Positions 11,641 to 23,700 of a DNA stretch of 64,000 nt are shown piece by piece (the stretch's first letter is position 1; each line of letters begins with the position of its first letter). Made by a program: the position numbers and the translations under genes. The notes below the pieces were generated by a model that had not been told where the DNA came from, ran no database searches, and saw only the letters and a program-made list of their open reading frames with translations. Origin of the DNA: Morinoia aosen (taxonomy: Eukaryota; Arthropoda; Malacostraca; Amphipoda; Talitridae); contig CM059557.1 in NCBI GenBank assembly GCA_030386875.1, forward strand, positions 57,986,514 through 58,050,513, given 5' to 3'.

Positions 11641-12335
11641 ATTATATTAGATACGATAGTTTAAACCTCCCTAACAGCAAAAAAAAGAGTTCTAAAGAGA
11701 GAGAGAGAGGATATGGTGCCCTTCAATATAGACTTTAGAGAACGCGGAATCTATGCACAAGAGGTGTTCCCACACAAGATCCTCTGCGCTTAAAAACAAT
11801 GAATTGGTAAATAAGTTCAAGAAACAAGATTGAAATTGAAGAAGATTAGATTATTAGTTAGTTTAAGCCTCCCTATACGCAACAAATGCGATCCAAAGAT
11901 TGGAAGGAAGAAGGCACCCTTTAGTATGGAGTTAAAGGAACGCGGAATCTATGCAGAAAGTGGCATAGAAACAGTTAGATGAGAAAGAGGTTCATGAAAC
12001 AAGATCAAAGTTGAAGAAGAAAGTAGTAGGTGCTGAAAAAACAGGACACCAGTGAACAGAAAAAATATGGTCCATAACAAAACAAAAACTTATCTAATTT
12101 AACAAAAAGAAAGCCTACCTAACCCCGAGCTCGGGCCCTCACATTGTTCCCCTGTGAAATTGAAGAAGAAAGTAGTAGGTAGTAAAAAACAAAACAACTG
12201 TGAACCGAAAAGAGATGGGCGTGAGAAAACAAAAACTTATTGTTTCAACAAAAGAAAGGCTCGTGACCACACTTCTTCCTCCTGGGAGCGCTAATTCCCA
12301 AAAATACAACAGTTGTCCCCCTGAGTGGATTTACA
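11641..12335 (-). mobile_element. R1 copy c, outer element split by a second R1
   Basis: The outer element occupies 11641-11843 and 12155-12335. Its first part runs from the tail (ATTATATTAGATACGATAG) to TGAAATTGAAGAA. Its second part restarts at the same TGAAATTGAAGAA and continues GAAAGTAGTAGG to GGGAGCGCTAATTCCC and GTTGTCCCCCTGAG. The two halves join into one family copy once the inner element and one duplication are removed. Confidence 0.75.
11844..12154 (-). mobile_element. R1 copy c2, nested inside copy c with perfect 13-bp duplication
   Basis: It is bounded by TGAAATTGAAGAA at 11831-11843 and again at 12155-12167, with no mismatch. The left edge is a GATTAGATTATTAG tail and the right edge stops at GTTCCCCTG, short of the family's longest copies. 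On the minus-strand reading this is a 5' truncation, the usual signature of target-primed reverse transcription. Confidence 0.85.
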
Positions 12336-15229
12336 TCAAAATGCGACAAATGCGCATGATGTGTGCCCGATGCTCAGTCACGAAGATAATTACCGATCCC
12401 TCTAAATTATAAATATCGGTGCAGAATTTCACCGAATAAATACTTTATGCATATCCGACGTGCAAATAGTCTCTAAGCTCTCCTCTTAACTCTTCATTTG
12501 AACCACACCACATTAAAGAGGCTACGCCAGCAATATCAAAAGATTCATTTATAACGTCTAGCTTTCACTGTTCTCAGAGCTTTGTGAAGAAATAGAAGCC
12601 TGGAAGAGTAAAGATTGCAGCTGTAGGACGGCCGGGGTGATATTTCCCAAGGAATTTCGCTCCGCACAGAACCCTCGCTATCAATGAAGAATGGAGCTCC
12701 TGAACGAGCAAAAGCAGGCGTGGCGTTAGCTCGCACGTCAATGGCGTCTTATTCCGCGGTACAACGCGGTGCCAAAAAGACACCGTAACAGTACAATGGC
12801 AGCATATTTGCGGGGTGAGGTTTCACAAATGCAACCTTGCGTCCACAGAGGGAAAATTTTACTTGGTGTATTTATGCTGTAGTCAGACGTATTTCAGATC
12901 ATATTCAGGCACATACAGTGGCGGAAGAAAAATATTCACCTGCCATAATTTTGTTTGTTTTAAATGTGTACAACATGGGGAAAATTAGGCATTCACACAA
13001 GTCCTATTAAAGTGCATAAGGAAAAATTATGCACCAAAAATCTGAGAAGCACTGCTGCAAATCGAATAAAGTAAATTTTGAATGGTACAGTGAAACTGAG
13101 AATGAATATAATTAAATAAAACTGGTAGACAATGGCAGCCGGAAGCTTGTGTCGACTGTTAGCTACCCGAGGCGCTGTTTTTTTCCGGTGAAAACTCTTC
13201 ATCTATTTGAAAAAATTCAAACAGCAATGAACAAATAGGGTAGTCAAGTAAACTAAAGGTATTTTCACAGCCGGCTTTGCCCCTACGTAAAGTGAATGAA
13301 ATACTAAAAAAATCAGCCCCAGTAGGTAGCTATCCAAATTATTTACACACAAAATGTTTTCACACAATAAAGCCACAGCAAAGCATTACAATACTCAAGA
13401 TTACAAACATCAGACATTTTGCATAACAAAGACAAGATGGTACGATGACAGTCGAATAATTTTTTTAATGCATGCACGGTAATCACTTCATGTGAACGGA
13501 AGTGCGGCAAGAAAATTAATGAAAACTAATAAAAACTCGGCTCCAGAAATCACTGACCCCATTTGCCAGGGAACCCGAAGGCACAACAGGGAAATAATTT
13601 CAATAGAGCAGCACGAGGAACTGTCCAAAGATCTACTACCACTGCACTGACAAGAAGCGAGGCCTCCAACATGCTTTGAAGATCGAGGAGTCCATCAATA
13701 AACCCGCTTGAATCATGAGTCGCACAACACTTAATAATAACTACAATTAGTGCACACTGGTGGGGAGAGCGACTTGTTCATCATGAATACAAATCAAAGG
13801 AAAACAAACGAACAATAGAATCATTATTTCATGCAGTAGTTGACAAATTCAAAAATACAGAATTGCACTCTGAGTAGCCGGCAATGCAATGAAGCTGAGT
13901 AAACAAAGTGAGCCAAATGAAAAATAAGTTAGCGTGAAAACTCTTCACTTGAGATTAAAAGAAAGCAGAGAGCGCCTCGAGCTGCCACCACTACACGAGC
14001 TTGTGTAGCACAGGAACGAACCAAGGACGGACTCGCAATGACATCAGAGTCGCAGCCCTTCAACGTGAAGCAATATCCACTAATGAGGAAAATGCGATTA
14101 ACTTAATGGCGCTCGCTAATTGCTTTCATGGGTGAAAATTATCTTAGCAGCGTAGAACAGGAAAGGGGAACATTCTCAGAAAAGTACTACTCAATAGACA
14201 TCATAAAAGCATGAAACCATCATCGCCGAGCTCTGCATGCAAAGCAGTGTATGGCTGGTTACGATTCGCGTATCACATGACTTTGAGAATACTCTGGTCA
14301 AACTGTAATCCAATATGAAATCGCTCGGCTTTAATAGCACAGTATGTGGACATAATATTTCTGAAATTGGAAAACAGTTCATGACCACCGATCATGTATT
14401 AAAGTTTTAAAGGATGAATTCTAAGGAATCATTAGAAACCAAGTGGCTTCTTTTCATAAGAGTTTTATTGTATGGATAAGCTTCTCAGGAATCTTTGCCA
14501 GAAGCTCTAATCGGAGCACAGACTTCCTGTTCAGGCGGACACGCTCACCGCTGTTCCACCGTCCACCATAGGATGAGGTGTAAGAGGTAAAAATTGAAGT
14601 TTCCTCGTTGTGTTAGAAGATAGCCCTACGGAAAAATAAAAAAAAGGCAGATATGCGGATCTTGCGAGCTTCGTTTGCATTCCAAGTGAGCGAAGCTGAA
14701 TCGCTCTCCTCCAGCTTCGAGATAAGCACTTCTTCTCCATTGAATCCTGAAAAATTCAATTAGTTGCCGATGGCGGCAGCAGCAGAAGCCAAATTAAACA
14801 TAAGATGCCTTATTGATCCAATAGTGAGGTGAAACGCACACGGCCTTTCATACAGGGATAGCTGAAAAAACTACAATTAAACGATAGCTACGAAAAGCAG
14901 TTTTTCAAAAAGAAAATTGACAAAAAAAAATATTTCCTACACTACTTCGCTCAGCAATAGTTTGAGTTTCTTGGAAGGCAATAGGCTTTTGAGTGTGTAG
15001 TATAAGCTATAAAAGCAGAGCTCGATAAATCCACACCACGGAGAAGATTGAAAATTTATTTTCTAATTGCACGCTAACCATTATCGTTCTTTTGAGACGG
15101 GCGTCTGCTGCTTTCGCGTAGAAAAATTTGGGAGTTGTAGTGATTATTTCCACTATCGAATTAATAACGTCAAGACTCCCTGCCAAACCATATAACTTGG
15201 GATTACACGAGAGCGAAGCGAAGGAGCAT
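12336..15229. other. Intergenic DNA, nothing recognised
   Basis: AT-rich, no array or element end recognised. Short open frames (60-70 codons) at 12545-12783, 12993-13202, 14191-14388 and 14531-14740 have no recognisable domain. Confidence 0.4.
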
Positions 15230-15300
15230 TCAGCATGTACTATAGAAATCGAGAACCAACGCACAAGGTGTGCTCCCACACAGGATACCTAGGAATTAAG
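15230..15300 (-). mobile_element. Possible short R1 fragment
   Basis: CAACGCACAAGGTGTG followed by CTCCCACACAGGAT resembles the R1 section ATGCACAAGGTGTTCCCACACAAGAT seen in copies c and e, but the flanks are too diverged to align by eye. Confidence 0.25.
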
Positions 15301-16130
15301 AGGACGAAAAGACAGATAGCGGAGAAGATAAAGCAATGAAAAAATCTAAGTGGGCACGAAAGATTGAAGTCCCGTCCATCTCTACGAAGCTAACAGTCCT
15401 TAATCCCTTTGGGACCCAAATAACAATAAAGATCAAGCCTGAGCATTAACAGTGACGTGAAATATAGAAATGAATAGAAGCTGACAAAAATAATAAATTT
15501 GAAGGATTAGAGGAATTTATGCAAATAATCTTCTAAAATACCTCCACCGGCGATTAGTTTTGCGGAATTTGTACTAAATATTTCGGCTTGCTTCTGTTCG
15601 GAAACTATCTACAAGGATAATCAAAGTTACGTCAATAAATAATTCAACACATTGAGAAATAATGAAAATACTCGTATTTAAATTATAGCAGGTGTACATC
15701 GGACGACTTTTCGACTGTCGGTGTCTATTCCGCTCGCTCGTTGCCACCACCACCACACGCTGGCTCCATGTTGTGAGTAACGTGGAACAAGGCAAGCCAG
15801 AGAAGCGATCCAGGTGAACTACAGTTTCCATTAATTAGCGCATATATTAGCATACAAATTATGGGGCTCAATTGATGCCGGCCATTCAATTCTAATGAAT
15901 CTACTCAAATGAGTTCCATCGGCTCCCGAATGCGGACATCATCCTAAAGAGAGGCACTCAATGAAGGAAAAGAGATTACGCTCACGAAAAACAAAGGTAA
16001 GCACTAATAAAATTCAATTAATACGGACACTCAATACTACTTTAACGTTCTTCCAACTGTAACAGGCAACCTCAAAACAATAAGTAAAATAGGAATGTAC
16101 CATATTGATTCACGTTCCAACATCGAAAGT
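15301..16130. other. Intergenic DNA, nothing recognised
   Basis: AT-rich. An 85-codon minus open frame at 15574-15831 has no recognisable domain. Confidence 0.4.
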
Positions 16131-16141
16131 TCAACGATGTT

Positions 16142-16791
16142 ATTATTATAATAAAAATAGGAGAGCAAAAATCACTGATAAAAATTTCATTATACTGAGA
16201 ACGTTTCGGGCAAATACCCATCATCAGCTCATTAAAAGACTCTGACATATATCACTGAAATAAAAAATGAACGTAAATGTACAAACAGACATAAACACGG
16301 ATATAAAAGTATAAATGTGAAAATGCAGTAAATAACAACGAAACGTTCTCAGTATAATGAAATTTTTATCAGTGATTTTTGCTCTCCTATTTTTATTGAA
16401 ATTGAAGAGAATTCCAGAAAATGTACCTGATGTTATTATTATTATATAAGAAAGCTTTAGCCTCCCTTAACCACGATAAAGATGTTCTAAGAAAGAAAAG
16501 AAGAAGGCACCATTTAGTATGGAGTTGAGGGAACGCGGAATCTATGCACAAAGTGCACAGAAACAGCTAGGAAAGAAGTTGATGAAACAAGAAAAAAGTC
16601 GAGGAAGAAAGTAGTAGGTGCTCAAAAACAGGACAGCAGTGAACCGAAAAAAGATGGTCCGTAAAAAACAAAAACCTATTTTATTACAACAAAAAGGAAG
16701 CCTACGTAACCTTTAGCTCGGACCCTCACATGGTTCCCCTGGGAGCGCTAATTCCCATAGATACAATAGTTGTATCCCCCTGAGGGGAAGC
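16142..16791 (-). mobile_element. R1 copy d, with a foldback element in its tail
   Basis: The whole insertion is bounded by a perfect 11-bp duplication TCAACGATGTT (16131-16141 and 16792-16802). R1 proper lies at about 16446-16791 and has the intact family core (GAACGCGGAATCTATGCACA) and the longest right end (GTATCCCCCTGAGGGGAAGC). Its simple-repeat tail is an ATT run, and a Penelope-like foldback element sits within that tail. Confidence 0.85.
16150..16428 (-). mobile_element. Penelope-like foldback element with hammerhead-like core (PL1)
   Basis: A 58-bp perfect inverted repeat (16151-16208 and 16339-16396) encloses 130 bp. The element is flanked by direct repeats of GATGTTATTATTA (from 16136 and from 16429). 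On the minus strand the left arm reads CTGATGA, T, GGGT, loop, GCCC, GAAAC, which resembles the catalytic core of a hammerhead ribozyme. The right arm stops at CGAAACG, so it lacks the first half of the core. About 32 bp lie between the right arm and the duplication. Inverted partial terminal repeats, a terminal extension of this order and hammerhead motifs are known features of Penelope-like retroelements. No reverse transcriptase remains. Family assignment is an inference. Confidence 0.65.
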
Positions 16792-16802
16792 TCAACGATG
16801 TT

Positions 16803-17426
16803 TGAAATTTTCATCAAAGATCTAATACAATATGAGGGTAAAGCAAACTAGTATTTGGTTCAATGATAGGAGAAGTGTAAGCTTGAACTCACTTCCGATG
16901 AGTTGCAACTAGATATCACAACAGAACTCGTGTAACAGTGATAAATAAGCGCGAGCCCCAAGGTATTTTTGAAACCCCACAATAATCAAATGAAATACAT
17001 CTGTTCACAAATTTTAATTCTATAAAAGTTATTCTATACAGAGTCTCAGCCATGGTACATGGTAATGCAGATCAGTGATGTAGACACAAAATTATTTGTG
17101 TATCCAGGGCGTAGTGATGAGCTTGAAATCTAACTGTAAAACTAACATTCATTAAAAAGCACACTCATAGAAAAAACAAGTCGACCAAACCTACAGAAAC
17201 CTGTTCTTTGTACACCATGTGTGTTCGAAGGCGTTTGTTTTGAGCGGCGCAGCACAGTAAACAAAGCAGTAAAAAATGCGCCTAACACATCAGGGCGCAC
17301 GCTGACCGGTAAGAGGAAGAGACCATGACCCTGCGAAGAAGCGCACATCTTGTGCAAGTAAGATAGACGTTCAATTTACGCTCACGAAATTGAGCATAAA
17401 TTAGAAGATGAGCTCTGACTCTAGAG
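16803..17426. other. Intergenic DNA, nothing recognised
   Basis: AT-rich with no element recognised. Confidence 0.4.
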
Positions 17427-17705
17427 TTGCTGGAAGCCATTAAGAAGCTAGTTAGAGAGAGACTCGATGACGGCGCGGGTCTCAGAGACGCCCTACAAAA
17501 TGCTGGCACAAACACAGCGCTGGAAGGTCTCTGCAAGACTCTGCAGCTCCGAGAGCACAACGACAAGCCCTCCAGCAAATTGAAGGCTAACAGGCGGACG
17601 GAGCAAGACAAAATTTTCAGTACCGGAGATATCAAGAAATATACTCAGCAAGAAATTTTGGGACTCCTAAAAATAAAATGCAAACATCACTCTGCTGCAA
17701 AATGA
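17427..17705 (+). CDS. Uncertain open frame, 92 codons
   Basis: The frame is hydrophilic and looks more protein-like than its neighbours: an opening helix-like segment (LEAIKKLVRERLDDGAGLRD), then a lysine-rich stretch ending TQQEILGLLK. The bases just before it (CTCTGACTCTAG) could be a splice acceptor, so the first methionine need not be the true start. An overlapping 117-codon minus frame exists at 17282-17635. I recognise no family, and chance is a real alternative. Confidence 0.15.
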   Translation: MLEAIKKLVRERLDDGAGLRDALQNAGTNTALEGLCKTLQLREHNDKPSSKLKANRRTEQDKIFSTGDIKKYTQQEILGLLKIKCKHHSAAK

Positions 17706-18214
17706 ACTCGTTCAAAAATAGTTTCGAAATACATAAATGGAAAATGGTGCAGAGTAACCATAAAATTTGGCTCAAGCATTCTCTCACACTGCACTTTGGT
17801 TCGAGGCTTAACACATCCAAATGCAACTGTCGATTTTTAAATAGACATAATGACACGCGATCTTATTCCGCAGAACTGCTTTGACGAAACCGTAAGTAAA
17901 ATTTAGGGGGGGGAAATCGTTTCAAATTAAGACTCAGGATTTTGTCGATAAGTGAAAAAGACACTCGGCGTAGAATGAACAAATAAAAAGAATTGAGAGT
18001 TTCAAATTTTAAAAAGAGCTTGCTTACTTTAGTAAAAAATATCATAAAAGAATCAATGTTCATACAGTTTCACAGTTTCCCTATTCTGAATAAAGAAGAA
18101 ATTATCATTCACAGTGACAGAATTTTACAATTTCGTTCATCTACCGCATATGCTTTAAAAACTAACACAAGATACACTCACAGTCAGAAAAAAAAACTAA
18201 AAAGTTGACACGCA

Positions 18215-18814
18215 TCAAACTGACGATGCGTTCTCTCTACAGCTGGTCCAATCCAAATCAAGCTGTCGCGCGAATGAGATGCAACGAACGACCAAAGGGC
18301 CGTAACCGTGGTTATAACTTAGAAAGAAACAAATTCTAAAAGAAAAAACGAAAGAAATGAGAAATGGAAGCTCGTGGATGCACATAACCCAGACGCGGGG
18401 CCAACAAAATATGAGGCTGGCGTTCCGTGTTCTGAGGCAGAGTAGAGTGAGAAGTAATAAAGCATAACTGGGGCGGCGCGCTGGTGAGCGGAGCCTAAAA
18501 GCTTTGCTCCATACAAGTTCATCTTTGCCTGGGCTTTTACAGCCGCCGTCGACCGCACGGGCCGGCCGGCGGTGAGCTATGCCCATGTTAAGGAGCGCCA
18601 TAAGCAAGCGGAGTACCGCACAGCGACCCAATACAAAATGATCAACTGAGAGCAGCACGTTGCTGTACGAAGCGTCTACGCTACCACGGGCGAAAAAGAC
18701 GAGGTCCACCAACATACAAAACTTTACTTTGAGATGCAAGGTGCCGATGGATACACACACATTAAATTCAAATATAAATTGTAATGGTGGAAGACATTTA
18801 CTTCTCTTGCTCAA
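18215..18814 (-). CDS. Uncertain 199-codon open frame, longest outside the arrays
   Basis: This is the longest open frame in the window that is not made of tandem repeats. It contains hydrophobic stretches (LLLLTLLCLRTRNASL and PFLISFVFSFRICFFLSY) that would suit membrane segments, separated by a basic middle section. No domain or family is recognisable, and a second minus frame at 18319-18558 overlaps it. The underlying DNA includes a GC-richer patch (18470-18560) that lowers stop frequency. I rate it more likely a chance frame than a gene. Confidence 0.15.
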   Translation of the reverse strand: MSKRSKCLPPLQFIFEFNVCVSIGTLHLKVKFCMLVDLVFFARGSVDASYSNVLLSVDHFVLGRCAVLRLLMALLNMGIAHRRPARAVDGGCKSPGKDELVWSKAFRLRSPARRPSYALLLLTLLCLRTRNASLIFCWPRVWVMCIHELPFLISFVFSFRICFFLSYNHGYGPLVVRCISFARQLDLDWTSCRENASSV

Positions 18815-19115
18815 AAACTGAAGTACGAATCAATTGTAATAATAGCAGCTTGACAAACATGTGCTGATGAAAAAGGTATATTTGATCATCCAGATAATAT
18901 AAATGAAAATACCGAGAAAACCTCAACTTATTTTCAAAAAGCGATCAAAAAACACACAGCGATAATTATTATTTTTAACAATTTATGTAATCAATTTATC
19001 TTTCTCGCTCTCTGATTAAAAGAATGTCTGGGTTAGTAGCGAAGAACATTTGTATCACGAATATTCAATATTTTCACCCGAAAATAATTATTCTTTGGCC
19101 ACGGGCGGACTGCGG
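18815..19115. other. AT-rich spacer, nothing recognised
   Basis: No feature supported between the uncertain open frame and the Harbinger-type element. Confidence 0.4.
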
Positions 19116-19118
19116 TAA

Positions 19119-20715
19119 AGCCCATATGAGACGGTGGGATCGAGTGTGAACATTTGCGCGTATCATCGCTAGCTCCACCCATTTCCTCTCTTTTTGTAGC
19201 AACTCTGCTCTCTGTGGCGGTGCCCCAGCGTACACCAGTGTCGGAATTCGTGATCGCTCGCTGCACGATACGGACGAACATGCATGGCAGTGGTCAGCCA
19301 GGCTTCGTATGAGAAGGATGTCTGTGATAAGTTGTCCTCTCCCTTCACCTCCGCCGCTGGCCGACTGGTGCAGGCGGTCGACCATATTATTTATAGAAAT
19401 TCTCATAACACACCCATGTTTATGTAGAGAGATAAGTAGCGAGTATAGAGATAGATCTCTACGAAAAATAGCCACTAAACAACATCTTTAAAAAAATGAA
19501 GCCAGAGATTGAATTAACTCAAGAGTAAATAAATAAATACACTTCAGTCGCAGTTCAGGCAGGAAAACAAAACTAAAAAGATTCCCAGAAATCAGGTACA
19601 GGAACTGATGAAATGGTATTCCCAAATAGCGATTCCCATTTCCAATAGTATTCCCATTCTTAGACGAAGGTGACATTCATTGCGTCTCTTCTTCGTCATT
19701 GTATGAAATACTTCATTCTCAGCCCAATGTAGGTAACAAGTTAGTTCTTCCACATGTATTATTACTTCTCTTGTTTCCTGCATAAAAATTACTATTATGA
19801 TTTTTTTTCGGAAGTTCGAAATCGCAGTTACATTATGCAGAAGTAAAAAATGACGGAAACTAGCATGTATACGCTATTTGTACTTTTTCAGGAGAGTAAG
19901 TGTTCTAGTGTAAATTTATACTGTACCGCTATGTACAAATTTTCAATTCGTTTCTCTAATACTCATATTTATTATTGTTCAAAATACAGTCAGTACAGTG
20001 TTAAAGTTTGTATGTCAGCCTGATGACTAAACCAAGCATTAAATAATCGAACTAAGTATATAAAATGTGGTGATAGTCATTTCTTCACTTACATCAGAGC
20101 TATTTTAATGTACGATGCAGTATTATTAAAGATGGTACCTGCTCTTAAAATTAGAGTTACCTGTACCAATGCACATGCTGCAATTGTGTGTACAAGTGCC
20201 TCAGTATTACCAGTATTGGATGTTTTTCATATTTACGACAATCAATCTGCATTCCACCGTGCAAAAAAAACCTTCAATTGCAATCAAGCGTAGTTGCTTG
20301 CATTCACGGGCGCCACGCATTCCACACTAGTTGTTAATCATATATATATGACTCAGATATTGAGCCATATTAATTTCATAATTCTTTTCTAAATGGTATA
20401 TATATTTTGCTGGTATCAGAACCCCTAAAATAATAATAATGCATTTAATTAACCATGTTTTAATTTTGAATTTCTGTGAATTAACCGTCGAAAATGAACA
20501 TGACTTGAAAGACATGTATTGGTGAATAAAATAATGAAAACAAATCCAGCTTCTGATTTCCGTGCGCTACTGCGCGCCGTGTCTGTGGCACGCCAACACC
20601 GTCTCGTGTAATAACCTTGCAGTGTGTTGGTGACGGCGGCCGCCATGACTTCGGAGAAGAGAGCGCATCTCTCGCACCCATGAGTGCCACTTCTTGCCAC
20701 CGTCTCATACGGGCT
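19119..20715. mobile_element. Non-autonomous PIF/Harbinger-type transposon A (1.6 kb)
   Basis: The ends are inverted repeats beginning AGCCCATATGAGACGGTGG (left) and AGCCCGTATGAGACGGTGG (right, minus strand), flanked by the 3-bp duplication TAA (19116-19118 and 20716-20718), as expected for PIF/Harbinger elements (TWA targets). The first 280 bp and last 155 bp are clearly homologous to element B at 31361-33478, for example CTAGCTCCACCCATTT, CCTCTCCCTTCACCTCCG and GGCGGTCGACCA on the left, and GAGAGCGCATCTCTCG on the right. The core (about 19400-20560) is AT-rich, has no transposase, and does not resemble the core of B, so this is a deletion or replacement derivative mobilised in trans. Confidence 0.8.
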
Positions 20716-20718
20716 TAA

Positions 20719-23700
20719 GCAGAACTCCCTTACGGCAGCACACCGACACTACAATGCTACATGATTTCAGTAACAATTGAAGAGGTAAAGCTGCACAACG
20801 GCTTCGGCTACTTCTCTTCATGGACAGAATCGTTGGCATAATAAAGAACGTACGAAGTGTGCCATTCGATAACAGATCCTGCAGCTCGCGACTCATTTGA
20901 AAAAAAACCACGTCCTCTATCAAAGAGTTATCGAGATCAAGTTTATGAGGCAAAAGTCGCGATAAGAGCATTAAAGAAAGATTAGCTTTCATGAACAGTG
21001 GGGCAGAGAAGCATGGCCCTGCAGTGCAGTAACGATACTGCAACACCTAATGCATACGGCGCATTCCAAACTAACTGCTCAGCAGCCCCGAAACTGCTCT
21101 TTTTTTTCAACGAGGCTCCAAATTTATAATCTTCGCCAAAAATAGGTAAGGCACTCTGCTAACTTTATACTCTGTGAAAAGCTGTTTTTTCAAAAGAACA
21201 AGAAATTTAAATTTATACGTTACTGACTTAATTGCAGAACCCTTTTAGGGCTTACTTCTGATTCTTTCAGAAATTTTCATTTTAAAACGTTATGTTTTAG
21301 CTCAAATGCAAACCCTGTACCAAGTACTACCACGTTGCTTGCGATACGAACTAACGGTGGGTCGAGCTCAAGTTTTTCCTGCAACGAAACGACCATCGAT
21401 GGCTAGTTCTAAAAATGTTAACAATCTTCTAAAATCAATGGTATTTAATGGACCCAGTTAATGTTTGGTGTTCATAAAATTGCTAAAAACTTTTGACCTT
21501 GAATTTTAGTTGAATATCGAACATCAGTTAATCCCATCGCAGTCAACGTGTCAAAACTCAATAACTTAAACATCACCTCCCATATACAACGCGGAATTTA
21601 GGGATATTCTCGAGGAACGCAAGTTTAATACGTCTGATGACGGAGACCGACACTGTCAACACAGCTTTCAAAATGAACTGATACCTTCGAGGACGGCTAA
21701 GCCACCAAGGAATACTACCACAGGGTATCGTCGTCACAGCAGAACCCCGTGCAAGAGCATCTTTACCAAGCACAAATGTGATAGGTAAACTTGCTCTTGA
21801 TAGCCGTGGTTGTACTGTAGATGAGCGGTGCAACCAAGATGCGATGTTTAGTGCCTTCAGTGCAGAGAGAAAAGGCAAATAATTAAAATCAAAGTTCCAC
21901 ATGACACCAACCTTTTTCTTTTTAAATAAACTTAAAAATTTTATCCAAAGAGTTTGCCTGCTGTATTTTCTGGCATCAAAAATATTTGCAAAACTGGTGT
22001 GTATGCGCTCGAAAAATGCTTGCAAATACTTCTTGAAATTCTGAACATATTTTTAATTCATCGTTGCCTCGATGAGAGGGTAAGAGTTTTTCAGGTAGAG
22101 TACATAAAAATACTGCAGATCTAGAGAACTTGAAAGAAGTTCATCAACAAAGTGGAGAAGATTTAAAAAAGTAGCGCATAAGACTGCAACTTTGCTGAGA
22201 GTAGACATGTTCCACACCCAACAGTTGAATGCAAATTTTAAAAGTTCAGCAACTGAATAACTGCAGCCATTGACAAACATTTATTACCACTGCACATAAG
22301 GCACTGTCTTGCACACAACCAAACAATTCACAAACGAGGTTGTGAAAGTCCCACTACGCGCTTCAAAAAATACTAGTTTTAATGATTTGTCTGAAACATT
22401 TCGTTCTAGGAGTCAAAGGCATTGCATAAAACCACCGATTAACGAAAGTGGTGAAGGTTGCTCTAAAATTTCTGCTCTGCAAGCGTCAAATTTAAATTCC
22501 GTACATGCTCATTAAACTGATTTCAAAATTCAATACGAAATATTCTCAATAGCATTCAGCAAAAAATATTACAGCAAACATAACGTCACTGGTTTTTTTT
22601 GATTTATTAAACGAAATATTTTAAATTCTGTAAACATTTCTGGCGACAACTATTAGGTCACGTTAAAAAAATTTAAAACTAGTATTTTAAGCATAAAATG
22701 TACATGGAATGAAAGTCATGAAATTGAAACGAGATAACAGCACCAAATCCCAGCCTCCATCACCGACGTACAGAGTTTACGAATTTGCGCTTCGGTTTTC
22801 ATTGGAACTCGGCAATCTCGGTGGCCTGCGATGTAGTTGGAGTGGCACTGCAGGCGCAGCAGCGGTTCACTTTGCCACAGTGAAGACGGCGAGAATCCTC
22901 AGCAGATTTGGGCGATTTGATCGAGGTCATATATTGCTATTTAAGTGGAGCCCCCTGGCCTCCTAACGCCTCTTTCTCGCCACGGATGGACCTTATTTTA
23001 TATTAGAGAGGCCCCCCGTGACTTGAGACGCTAAGCCACTCTGCTCCCTCGCTTGGATTACCGCACACTCTCTGCCAAAATGTGCACTGCCAGTGCGCCA
23101 TTTAATGCTTCCAGCAACATTACACTCAACACAACGACCCGCACATTTCCCAGCTCTGCCCAATGACAGTTGCGGCGAACTCGATCACTGCAGCCAGCAG
23201 ATATTGACGGCCGAGGGCAAGGAACGCATCAAAACTGGGCCTTACGAACACTCTCGTGAGCAAGAAAATAAGTGAATGAGTTCGAGTAGCAGCGTAGAAC
23301 ATTATTTCACAGCTGCGCAGCAAATAAACTCTCTCAAAGCGATTTACGATAAATAAATTATACACATAGAAATAAACGCCAAGCTGAGAATAAACAAGCG
23401 CTTGAACCGCGTACAAGTAAATTGAGCTCTGAGACAGCACAGCTATCTAGGGCATTTAGGAACTGTACTCGCTTGAATTGAAGCAGGAGGAGCGTGAAGG
23501 TCGACGTGCCAGTTATGTGCGTAAGTAAGTACGGCTAACGGCCGAGTAAGAGGGAAATGAGAGGGTTGGGGTTCATCAAAGCGAGCTGTAAGTTAGCGTA
23601 CCACGAAGCAAGGCGCATAATGCAGTCGTCAAGCGGCCCCGGTACGGTGACACTGAAGAGTGCCGAGCACGCCACGGTTTAGTGAAGCAATCGCGCCAGC

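Noticed and set aside
21573..22025. 150-codon minus-strand open frame as a gene
   Set aside because: No recognisable domain, no splice context, and its composition resembles chance translation of non-coding DNA.
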